Shown here piece by piece: positions 35,601 through 48,200 of a stretch of 64,000 nucleotides of DNA. The stretch's first letter is position 1. Each line of letters begins with the position of its first letter. The stretch is from Astropecten irregularis (lineage: Eukaryota; Echinodermata; Asteroidea; Paxillosida; Astropectinidae), in the NCBI GenBank assembly GCA_963971285.1, contig OZ020264.1, positions 10,802,431-10,866,430 of the forward strand. Reading direction: 5' to 3'. Made by a program: the position numbers and the translations under genes. The notes beneath the pieces are model-generated. The model had not been told where the DNA came from and made no database searches. It worked only from the letters and a program-made list of their open reading frames with translations.

Positions 35601-38600
35601 AAATCTTTAAAAATCGACAAAAAATCAACGGTTTGAGATATTAAGTTGATTCTTTCACCAAAAGTGATTGTTAGGGAAGGTCTTTCTTTGTGACACATTG
35701 CTTGACCTCTGTGACCTCTACTTCCGGTCAAACAGGAAGTAGCTCCTCATTTAAAAGTGTTTAGAGCTATGATCATGATTCTTTCACCAATAGACAATGT
35801 TAGGCAAGGTCTTTCATTGTGACACATTGCTTGACCTCTGTGACCTCTACTTCCGGTCAAACAGGAAGTAGCTCCTCATTTAAAAGTGGTAAGAGCTATG
35901 ATCATGATTCTTTCACCAATAGACAATGTTAGACAATGCCTTTCATTTGTGACACATTGCTTGACCTCTGTGACCTCTACTTCCGGTCAAACCGGAAGTA
36001 GCTCCTCATTTAAAAGTGGTAAGAGCTATGATCATGATTATTTCACCAATAGACAATGTTAGGCAAGGTCTTTCAATTGTGACAAATTGCTTGACCTCTG
36101 TGACCTCTACTTCCGGTCAAACAGGAAGTAGCTCCTCGTTTAAAAGTGATAAGAGCTAGGATCAAGATTCTTTCACCAATAGACAATGTTAGGCAAGGTC
36201 TTTCAATTGTGTTACATTGCTTGACCTCTGTGACCTCTACTTCCGGTCAAACAGGAAGTAGATCCTCATTTAAAAGTGGTACGAGTTAGGATCATGATTC
36301 TTTCACCAAAAGTGAATGTTAGGCATTGTCTTTCTTTGTGATACATTGGTTGACCTCTGTGTCCTTTACTTCCGGTCAAACAGGAAGTAGCTCCTCATTT
36401 AAAAGTGGTAAGAGCTTTGATCATGATTCTTTCACCAAAAGTCATTGTTAGGCAAGGTCTTTCATTTGTGTTACATTGCTTGATCTCTGTGACCTCTACT
36501 TCCGGTCAAACAGGCAAGTAGCTTCTCATTTAAAAGTGTTAAGAGCTATGACCATGATTCTTTCACCAAAAGTCAATGTTAGGCAAGGTCTTTCTTTATG
36601 ACAGAAAAATGACGAAGAATATTAAAAGTACACTGTAGGCCTTATTAAATATCTTAATCAAATGTCTTTATGTGTTAAAGGTTTTGACAATTTATTTTAA
36701 TATCATAAAACGGAAAAGCCTTGTGTTCTGTTTTCAACAGACACAATCTCTAGTTTTTTTTTCTTCTTCTTCTTCTTCTTCTCCTCAATTTGTATTGACT
36801 TTGTACACAAATTTTGTGTGCGGCACTTTGGTCATTTTTAAACAGCCGATTTCAACCAAACTTGGTCAAAACAAAGTCCCCGTAGGGTAGTTGTGTGCGC
36901 AACATTTTCGCCCTCATGATATCATCAGGTGTCACGTGACAGTGTCTTAAAGGGGCAAACTTCAGACATCAATTATGAACGAACCCTAAGTCTGATTGAG
37001 TTGAAACTTGGTATGTATCTAAGTCGGGAAGTGTTATATCCAAAAATTGCAATGACGTCATCGTGACGTCATTCCCTGATTTTTTATGATTTATTGAAAT
37101 TTTGGGTCATTAAAGTTCTTTTAACGATATCTAGTAAACGAAACAAGATATCTTTGAATTTCTTTTTGATAATTCTTCAGCATGCACCATAAATGAACAC
37201 TGCGTAGACAAAAAATCGGTGACGTCATCATGACGTCATAAAAAATGCAATTTTTATAACGCATAGCAGGAACGGCCAATCACCTTGAAAATTGGTAGGT
37301 TGGTAAAATGGAGGTTCGGAATCGTAATTATGAAGTTACGTCAAGACAGCTTCGTTTATTTATTTTTTATGATTTTTTAAAATATTTTTCACGCTAGCCC
37401 ATTGACTTGTACGTGAAAATATTGGTCATTAAATGCAATGCACGGGCAATTGGTTGATTGCCTGTGTTATATATGCAGTATTTCTTTTCATTTCCTTATC
37501 ATAGTTGCCAGCGGAAATACTGTTTTGACAAGACAACTACGCATGCGTAACAATCTACCTTTCAAGTAATGCATGAATCGAGCACACGGTTTTGAATGGC
37601 GCCCTCTTTTGATTAAACCAAGAAACTGTGGTGGTGTCATTATGTGATTTGAAAATCGACAAAAAATCAACGGTTTGAGATATTAAGTTGCTTCTTTCAC
37701 CAAACGTGATTGTTAGGCAGGGTCTTTCTTTGTGACACATTTCTTGACCTCTGTGACCTCTACTTCCGGTCAAACAGGAAGTAGCTCATCATTTAAAAGT
37801 GGTAAGAGCTGTGATCATGATTCTTTCACCAATAGACAATGTTAGGCAAGGTCTTTTATTTGTGACACATTGCTTGACCTCTGTGACCTCTTCTTCCGGT
37901 CAAACAGGAAGTAGCTCATCATTTAAAAGTGGTAAGAGCTGTGATCATGATTCTTTCACCAATAAACAATGTTAGGCAAGGTCTTTCATTTGTGACACAT
38001 TGCTTGACCTCTGTGACCTCTACTTCCGGTCAAACATGAAGTAGCTTCTCACTTCAAAGTGGTAAGGGCTTTGATCATGATTCTTTCACCAAAAGTCAAT
38101 GTTAGGCAATTTTTTTTGTGACACAATTCTCAATGACAAGCAATGTGTTCCATAAACCCTGCAAGTATTTGTTTAACTTTAGTTTTCTACATTGAAATAA
38201 TTGATACTTTTAAACCACATGTCTTAAACTGACAAAATAAGTTATACAATTTGAGAAATGTTCTATATCATATGCGGAAAAGCCATGTGTTCTGTTTTCA
38301 ACAGACACAACCTCTAGTTTTATTTTTTATTTTCCTTCTTCCCAAACTTGTCCGCAAGACTTCTTGATGATAGTTACAAGATATTGACTTGAAACTTGGT
38401 GGGAATTTCGGTCATGATGCCAAGTTGTATTTAGAAGATTGACGTCATGATGACGTCATCGGGTATCAAATTACATGCGTTTTTAGGAAAAACTTTGGTG
38501 CTCTGTAACTTGAGAACCACATGACGTACGATTTTGGGTAAAAGATAGAGGAGGTCTTGGCCTTTCAGAAAATATAAAAGATGACGTCATACGAGCTGTA

Positions 38601-39236
38601 TAGCGCCCTCTACGGTGGATTCAAGATATAGAGTGATTACGTAATCCAAAAGTAAACAGCGGATTTCCGCTAAATTTAGTGAGTGTGAAGCACTAAAACA
38701 TCTTGACATGTTTGTGAAGTTTGAAATCTGTTACGTCATCCAACCGGAAGTTATGCTCTTTTAAAGGGGACAAGGACGTAATTATTCAAATACTGTTTAC
38801 TCAGTAATACATGACGTACATCAGTGAAAATTTCAAAATATTTACAATGTATGCATTCAATGACGTATGTAAATGTTCAGTTGCTTGTGATGAACTAACC
38901 GGAAGTTATTGTCCAGACAATGTTATATATATATTTAAAGGTGACGCCATATTCTCCATCAGTCAGTGTACATGTACAGCATGATCAGTATTTGTTCAGT
39001 CCCACAGTTTAAGTGTATTCCAATATGCCATTATTATGAGGGACGATTGATCACATACGTTCCAACATATGTTCACAAAACAGTGCACTACGAAATGAGA
39101 CTCCGAACACCTAGTGGTTGTTCCCACAACCGCAATGTCTAGTTTTTTTAGGTGTTCGGGTTCAAGCCGAACACCTATTGTTATTGTTCGATTTTTAGGT
39201 GTTCGGGTTCAAGCCGAACACCTATTGTTATTGTTC

Positions 39237-39268
<32 letters not shown>

Positions 39269-42200
39269 CTCCTTCCGCTCAAACTTGTCAGCAGGACTTC
39301 TTGGTGACAGGTACAAGATATTGACCTGAAACTTGGTGGGAACTTCGGTAGTGATGCCAAGTTGTGCCTAGAAGATTGACGTCATGATGACGTCATCAGG
39401 TATCAAATTACGCGCGTTTTTAGGAAAAAATTTGGTGCTTTATAACTTGAGAACCACATGACCTACGATTTTGATATTGACATATGTTACTCACCACATG
39501 AATCTCAATAATTAATATATTCTATGTTGTGTACAAATGACCTTCACTTCCGGTGTTACCGGAAGTTGAAGTTTGACTCAAAATAACTCGAAAACGGAAG
39601 GATTTGGGCACATAAAACCTCGCAGGGTAAAAGATAGAGTAGGTCTTAGGCTTTCAGAAAATATAAACGATGACGTCATACGGGCTGTATAGCGCCCTCT
39701 TTGGTGGATTAAAGATATACAGTGATTACGTTATCCAAAAGTAAACAACGGATTTCCGCCAAATTTGGTGAGTGTTAAGCATTGGTGCACCTCGACATAC
39801 GTGTGAAGTTTGAAATCTGTGACGTCATTCAACCGGAAGTTATGCGTTTTTAAAGGAAACATGATGTAATTATTCAAATACTGTTTATTCGGTAACTACA
39901 TGACGTACATCAGTGCAAATTGCAAATTGTTTACATCGTACGCATTCGATGATTTCTGCAAATTTTCAGTTGTTTGTGATTAACTAAACGGAAGTTATCG
40001 CCCTGACAATTTTACATTTTTTAAAGGTGACACGATTTTCTATACGCTATCAGTCAGTGTACTTGTACGAATACACTGTGCAATCAGCATGATCAGTATT
40101 TGCTCAGTCACACAGTTAAAGTGTATTTCAATATGCCATACATGCGTTCCATCAAACATTCTCATAACAACAGTTCCAGTACGAAATGAGACCCCGAACA
40201 CCTAGTGGTTGTTCCCACAACCACAATGTCTAGTTTTTTTTTTGTTTTTTTTTCTCCTTCCGCTCAAACTTGTCAGCAGGACTTCTTGGTGACAGGTACA
40301 AGATATTGACCTGAAACTTGGTGGGAACTTCGGTAGTGATGCCAAGTTGTGCCTAGAAGATTGACGTCGTGATGACGTCATCAGGTATCAAATTACGCGT
40401 TTTTTTAGGAAAAACTTTGGTGCTTTATAACTTGAGAACCACATGACCTACGATTTTGATATTGACATATGTTACTCACCACGTGAATGTGAACAATTAA
40501 TATATTCAGTGTTGTGTACAAATGAACTTCACTACCGGTGTTACCGGAAGTTGAAGTTTGACTCAAAATAACTCGAAAACGGAAGGATTTGGGCACATAA
40601 AACCTCTCTGGGTAAAAGATAGAGCAGGTCTTGGGCTTTCAGAAAATATAACCGATGACGTCATACGGGCTGTATACCGCCCTCTACGGTGGCTTAAAGA
40701 TATACAGTGATTACGTAATCCGAAAGTAAACAACGGATTTCCACTAAATTTGGTGAGTGTGAAGAACTAATGCACCTTGACATATGTGTGAAGTTTGTAA
40801 ACTGTGACGTCATTCAACCGGAAGTTATGCATTTTTAAAGGAAACATGATGTAATAATTCAAATACTGTTTTTTCGGTAATTACATGACGTACATCAGTG
40901 AAAATTGAAAATTGTTTACATGGTACGCATTTGATGATTTCTGCTAATTTTCAGTTGTTTGTGATTAACTAATCGGAAGTTATCGTCCGGGCAATTTTAC
41001 ATTATTTAAAGGTGACACCATATTCTCTATACGCTATCAGTCAGTGTACATATAATACGAATACACTGCACTCAGCATGATCAGTATTTGCTCAGTCACA
41101 TAGTTTAAGTGTATTTCAATATGCCACACATGCGTTCCAACAGACATTCTCATAACAGTTCAAGTACGAAATGAGACCCCGAACACCTAGTGGTTGTTCC
41201 CACAACCACAATGTCTAGTTTTTACTTTTTATTTTTTTCTTCCCAAATTTGTCCGCAGGACTTCTTGGTCACAGGTACAAGATAATGACATGAAACTTGG
41301 TGGGAACTTTGGTCATGATGTCAAGTTGTATTTAGAAGATTGACGTCATGATGACGTCATCGGGTATCAAATTACACGCGTTTTTAGGAAAAACTTTGGT
41401 GCTTTATAACTTGAGAACCACTTGACCTATGATTTTGATATTGACATATGTTACTCAACGAGTGAATGTCAACAATTAATATATTCAGTCTTGTGTACAA
41501 ATGACCTTCACTTCCGGTGTTACCGGAAGTTAAAGTTTGACTCAAAATAACTCGAAAACGGAAGGATTTGGGCACAAAAAACCTGCTGGGTAAATGATAG
41601 AGAAGGTCTGGGCTTTCAGAAAATATAAACAATGACGTCATGCGGGCTATATAGCGCCCTCTACGGTTGATTTAAGACATACAGTGATTACGTAATCCGA
41701 AAGTAAACAATGAATTTCCCCCAAATTTAGTAGGTGTAAAGCACTAATGTACCATGACATGTCTGTGAAGTTTGAAATCTGTGACGTCATTCAACCGGAA
41801 GTTATGCTCTTTTAAAGGGAAAATTACTGAATTATTCCAATACTGTTTACTCAGTAATTACATGAGTACATCAGTGAACACTGCTTGTAATGTGATTACA
41901 AGAGACTCTGATTAGTACCAGATGGCAGTCATTGCAAGGTGATTGGAATGTGCTTCATTACATTGTCTCAGTGGAAACACATGATAGCCTCAACACAGGA
42001 GTTCGATACACCTCATACACTTTTAAACAGTCAATTTTAACCATACAAAGGCCCAGACAAAGTTCTTACAGCGTTGATTTGAAGTGAATATTTACGGCAT
42101 CTCTTGATTTTATATGAATTTTTGTAATATTTCTCACATTGTGTTACGTGAAAATATGTTCATGTACAAAAAATATGATGTTCGATTGACTCTTTTTCCC

Positions 42201-45200
42201 ATACACTATATATGTACACAAATTGTACATAATTCACTGTGTAGAACATGTACATGTACATGTACATGTACATGTAATGTCCAATTGCGTGACTCAAAAC
42301 TTTGTTTACATCTTGCTATAGATATTTGCACGTAAATCTTATTATATATCATTCAATACCAGCACCAAATCTTAATCGAAATGCTATCGATGTAGGTTGC
42401 GGAGTATTGTACATCATTTTGTCAAATGACAATGTGTTCCATAAACAATGCAACTAAATCCATGGGCTAAAGTAAGTTTTTTTTTACGTTGAGATATGGT
42501 CACTTTTAAACCAATAATCAAACAAAATAAAAACTGCAAGATATTTACATCATATTCAAAATTTTGTGTGTATTTCAATATGCCATTGTATGAGGATGAG
42601 TGACAATTGACCACATACGTTCCAACATAACTTTTATGTTCACATAACAGTTCCACCACGTAATGCGACCCCGAACACCTAGTGGTTGTTCACACAACCA
42701 CAAGTCTAGTTATGGTTTTTTTTTTACTATCATACCGTTTTCATTTTACACACGTATATTCAATTGATGTATGTGCCCTGTTTTTAATTGTTTATACATG
42801 GGGTATGGAGGGGTTATGTCTACAATACCATCAACAGCGGCTGGGACTATCGCAAGTAGGGAGTAAATAATGACTGAATACTATACGGTGCCGTACTGAA
42901 CCATTTGGGGTATTGAGTGTGACCAGACCAGTTTTCTCATTCATATCGAGCGTTAGACCGGGAATCGCGTCCATTATAAATTTTGATAGCCGTTCAAATG
43001 TATACAACCCAGGAGGAAACGTAATTATTTTATCTATAGCACCATCACCACCAACACGCCTCGATCTCCACAAAATTTCAGCCGATGAACCCAAGTTGTG
43101 ATAGCCAACCTCATAATGGAGTTCTCGGAGAGCGACATGGAGCTTGTCGCCTGTATTGTCTAAAGGCGAATGGAGAGTCGTAGCCTTTTCATTTTGAAGT
43201 TGAGTCAGTGTAATAAGCATGATTGTATTGGCGTCACCATTTAAGTTTAATAGCGATGCGCAGTACCAGCTTGGGGTGCAGGCCGGCGCAAAAAATGCGC
43301 CACAACTCGTCGAAGCCCACGTTCAGATACTACGAGCTAGCATTTTCGGCGAGTTCGACAAATGGTTCGAGGCGCGGTACCCCAACGTGTTCGAGAAGTA
43401 TCGTCTGCCGCGGGTGACTTCAGACAAAGTTGTCAAGGATTGGAGTTCAAGCCCGATGAAATTTTGGCAAAACAAGGTCAACCTTGCAGCGTGGTGCGCT
43501 ACAACAGGGTGTGGTGTCTCTCTAGAGGACCATATTAACTCTGAGAACCTGATGGTGCGATCGCTCTATCGTTTCCATGTGTACTACCAGATCCGCAGGA
43601 TTCTTGAAGAGCTGCAAGTGCCGCTCCCACTTGAGGGTGTCGATGCTATCTTGGACTGCTGCGAGCTGGTCTTCAGCCTTTTGGATTTCACGCTCGATTT
43701 GATCCGCTCGTTCAGACGTTCCAGGGCGCTCAAGATCTTTGCGATAATCTTCGATTGTCTGTTGGAGAGAAACTTGTTTAGCCTCTTGCAGCGCTCTTGC
43801 GCCACGCAATGTTGTTAGAGCTTCGTCGAGTCCTAGAAGCTCTCTAGTAGGCAGGGTGTTTTCCGCGATAAAAGACTCCATTAATAAACTAAGATCACCA
43901 ATGCTCGTATCAATGTCATCATCGCTTGCTTGGACAACCGAATCAGCCTTTTCGCTCAATTCACTGAGCAATTCACGGGCCGGTGGGGCGCCATCGGTTG
44001 TCACTCCCAAGGCTCGGGCCAAGCTTACCCCATATCTCTCGATTGAAGCTCTGCTCAGACGTTTTGTTGAATTATTCTTCCATGTCAAGAGTTTCCAGCC
44101 ACGATCCCACTTGACCCACAAATCTCCAGACTCAGATACATGGAATTCGAGATTAGCCGGCCGTACATATTTTGACCGCTCCGCTTCGAATTGCGTCAAG
44201 ACCAAGTCACGGACATCGCGAGATGCGAGGTTTCATCCTTTAAGCCCGTCTGGCATATCTGTGCCACCTTCCCATGAGGGCGTGGTTGCGGGGCTTCATA
44301 CATGTTGCCAGAGTCGTCTATAAGAGGGTCGTTTATAAACCCAGTCTCTTCTTCATCGGGGCCGCGCAACTCCCCAGTATGGACGCAAACTGAATCCATA
44401 CCGAAGCCTAAAAGAACCGTTCGGGATCAAAGGCAACCGAAAGAGCGTGGTTGTAACCAACAACCCGTCTACCATCGACCCGGATCATCAGCTCCTTGTC
44501 CGCTTTCCCAACCTCTCTGATCAAGATGTGATTGTTCCTGGAACGGCCCGCCTCGCATTTACCATCTCTCTGGACTCGACCCATGAAAACCGAATAGTTG
44601 TCCAGAATCTTGGGCGGACGATTGTGAGAAAGACAACAATCAGAATAAGTGGCAATGAGATCATGTCTGTAGACGATAGCGATATCATCAACTGCTATTC
44701 CGACCTGTGGAAAACAAAACGAGAGCGCCGGTCTCATGTCTTTCAGGGTATTGACGAGGCAGCGGGCAACATGCTGAAACTGAGGGTGGATGCTGGAGAC
44801 GGCAGCGAAACCCAGACAGAAGACAAGGCCATCGCAGATGCTTATGGCAACCGATTCGCGACCCCGCTAGACTTTGAGTTACTCGAGTCCCATATGCCAT
44901 TCTTTTCAACGACTACAGCCGCGTTATCAAGGCAGCTGATAACAAGGCCACCTACGCCATCGACAGCATCTCTCTCGAGTTTGACACTGTGAGCGAGCCG
45001 AGCCTGGCCCGCATGATTCGCAGTCGGTATAATGGCCGGCTTGCCATCCTCTATGACCGCATATTGCGCCTTCGCAGGGTTACCCTCAACAAGAGTCAGA
45101 CTCAGTGGAATGTAAACCTGAACGTCCCCGCTCGAAGCTTGAAGGGAATACTCATGTTGTTTGAAGATGCGCAAGCGGCGTATGGCCGAAACTCAGAATC

Positions 45201-48200
45201 TTTCTACAATCCCAAGATTGAAAAAGTCGAGGTCACGATCGAAGGGACGCCAAACCATCTGTATTCCCAAGGAATGCGGGCGCACCAGCAGTGGGATGAG
45301 GCCAGGAAATATTTCGCCAGCGGCTCTTCGACAAAGAGCTACCCCGAAGTCGCTGCAGTCGCCAAAGACCTTGGACTGGCCGATGTAAAAATAGGGGATT
45401 ATCTATCGAGCAGGTACGGGCTATGGCTGGATATGAGAACCAGCGACGACGACTCGCTGCACGGCAGTGGCCGTAGCATAGTGAGTGGAGAAATCACGGT
45501 CCAAATCACCAAAAAGGCGGAAACGGCGGGCACATTGAACATGTACCTGTACGTCATCATGGACGCGCAAATCATTGAAAATGGACGTTTTATCAACGCT
45601 CTGTACTAATGGTCACGCGATTATTTGCGGGCAGACGAGCGGCGCTGGGTCTGGACTGACCCGGAAGTTTACATTGTCGACCCCGGCGATAAACTTCACG
45701 AATATCTAGGAGTTTTTTATTCGATATTTGCCTGTGAACCAACGTTGTACATCATTGACGACTGCTCGGCCAATAAAGCCCTGACAAAAAAGAAAGATGT
45801 GTTGTCAGAGCTTGCATTGCAAGTGGATCGCTATCTTCCACTGCAACGATAGGGATTCCTTCGAAGATTGCCTGCGAGAAAACGATGTAATCCCAACAAA
45901 AGAAGAGCGAGCTGCGCTAAGGAAACAGCTATATCTGCAGCTATACATGCTAAGCTCGTACTAAAGACTGATCAGCCAGCTGCTTATCAACACTTAACAT
46001 AAGCTTAACAACTGTTAACATAAGCTTAATAACTGTTAACATAAGCTTTACAACTGTTAACATAAGCTTAACAACTGTTAACATAAGCTTAACAACTGTT
46101 AACATAAGCTTAACAACTATTAACATAAGCTTAACAACTATGTTGGAGCTTTGGATGCAGACGGCGACGCTGATAGCAGTTCTTGCTAATTTTATGTTAT
46201 GCTCTTTTGTTGGAGTATGTTGGACTTCAGCGCGTAATAACATACGGGCTAAGTGCTGTCCGCAACATAAGTGCTGTCCGCAACATGGCAAACGTGGTTG
46301 AATTAATCGACCAGCTGTTGTCTCAAGAGGGTGGCAAGAGAAAAGCACGGGTACCACTGTAGCTATGACAATCGACACAGAGAGACAAGAACAAAAACGA
46401 GCCCGTCTGGCGGCAATCGTAGCTGGTGGTACAGCCAAGAAATACCTTGGTAAACAACCGACTCTCGCACAAGTTTACGAGATGACCGATGACGAGGTCT
46501 CAAAACACTATGGACGCTATGAGGCGCGTCTTGGGGCCTAAATGACAAAAACGCTCGGAGCTTCCGCGCTGCAGATGTATAGCGGGCGTAGTTCTACCCA
46601 TTCCACCTGAAAATAAGCCCCAGCTTGTCTCAGACCTTTCCGAAGACCCTTTGTTCAGCATGCACTGACGACTGCTTGCTGCGAGCTATATTATCGCTAT
46701 GGGATGTACCTAGCTCCGATGACGGCGCCGATGACCACAGCTAAACACTGTCGATTTGGAGAGCAGGTATCTCTTACAAATACGGAAGATGGAGGAGACG
46801 ACATTGAACTCGATGACCCTGCAGGAGACGGCCCCGCAGGAGACAGCCCCGCAAGAACCTGCCCAGGAGGCGACCCCTCCAACGCAAGAGAGGGTGACGA
46901 TTAAGAACCCGAAGAAAGTCGCGGCTGGTCAAAAGGGTGCGGCGGCCAAAAAAGCAAATCAAGAAGCACTACTTGAACAGCTTCAAAAGGCCAAAGAGGG
47001 TCTCCGGCCATCTCAAACCAGCCAGCCCGCCGAAACCGCTTTAAACTGTGCCTGCTGGGACAGCGACTTTCCAAGCGCAGAGCTCATGGATGGCGTTTGC
47101 AGTCCTCGCAGCTGTCGCTGTTTGCGCCGCGCTATATGCGCAAAAATCCGCTCCCCCTGCTGCAAATAGCGGCGCGCGGGCAAAAGCCGCCCCTGTCGGA
47201 CGCGAGGCAGGAAAAGGGTACTATTAGACGAACAGTCTGACCCCTTTCATATGCAGTAACGCTGGATGCCACTGCCACCATGTCTACTCCCAGTACAGAC
47301 GACAAACAGCTTGCCAATTTGGCATACCACTCCGCCGTTGTGAGTGGGCTCGCAATGGGGTACGCCGCACTTGGCAAAAAAAACACGAAAGGTGCTACGC
47401 CAAAATTGGACTTTGTGCCGTACGATGTAGGCATGGTCATTCTGGATGTGGGCCTGGCCATGGCCACCAAGGATATGCTCGTGAAGCAGGGGATACTCCC
47501 CGCTGACATATTGAAGTAAACGCTCTTCCTTCTGTATAGCCGTAACAAGATGGCCTCTATAGCGATGCTTGTAGGTGGAGCATTGGTGAACGCGCTCGCG
47601 TTCTCAGGGTCAAACTTTCTCTTCTCGTCGTTAAGCGGTTCCAGCGAGGAGCGAAAACGGCATGACAAAGCCTTAGAACAACTCCAAGCTGCACAGGCCG
47701 AATGGTCGCGCAAGCGGGCTGAACGTCTTGACTGGATCAACGAAGAGCTGCGCCGCCAGGGACACGCCATGCACACTTTCCGTGATGTTGATGAAGCCAT
47801 CCGCCAATACAATCTTATCACTGGTGGCAGCGGCGTTGTGCTGGCACAGGAACCGGAACCCAGGCTGTCAGACTTTTACCAACCATCGCCGGAGCAGCGC
47901 GATCGAGAAATCGCCTTTGTAGTCTTGGGACTGGGAGCCACTACGATCGCAGCCTATATTCTCATCAGGTGATAACCCACCTGAACCCAGCCTGTTGGAG
48001 ACTGATTGGGTTGCTTGAATATCTCGCAAGAATATTTTGCAAGAATATCTCGCAAGACCTGACAGCAAGGCTGTCTCGCATCTACTATATCCCCCGCGAC
48101 TACTGGAAGGGACTAGCGGCGATTAAAAACCTCTCGGCTGCTGCTAAGATCTCTGAAGAGGCTGCTCGGGCTTGGCTTTAAAAGCAGGCAATTTGGCAGA

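Larger units (their letters stand above)
29437..42709 (+). mobile_element. Chain of HINE rolling-circle elements, cluster 2
   Basis: The outer boundaries are GTT/AGGTGTTCGG (29437) and CCGAACACCT, stem-loop GTGGTTGT/ACAACCAC, CTAG/TT (42709). At least ten elements lie head to tail, with CTAG ends at 31472, 32360, 34207, 35406, 36753, 38317, 39142, 40233, 41218 and 42709. Two families alternate. Family A has GGCTTTTCCG ends, a CTT tract and a 130-bp array. Family B has AGGTGTTCGG ends, a TTCCCAAACTTGTC start and no array. No protein-coding gene is present. Confidence 0.78.

Noticed and set aside
43640-43818. Continuation of the plus strand gene beyond 43630
   Set aside because: The residues there mirror the coiled-coil coding of the minus strand gene, whose composition is better explained as real coding.
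45950-46438. Minus strand open frame with VVKLML repeats
   Set aside because: It reads through the 21-bp tandem repeat and overlaps a better supported plus strand small gene.
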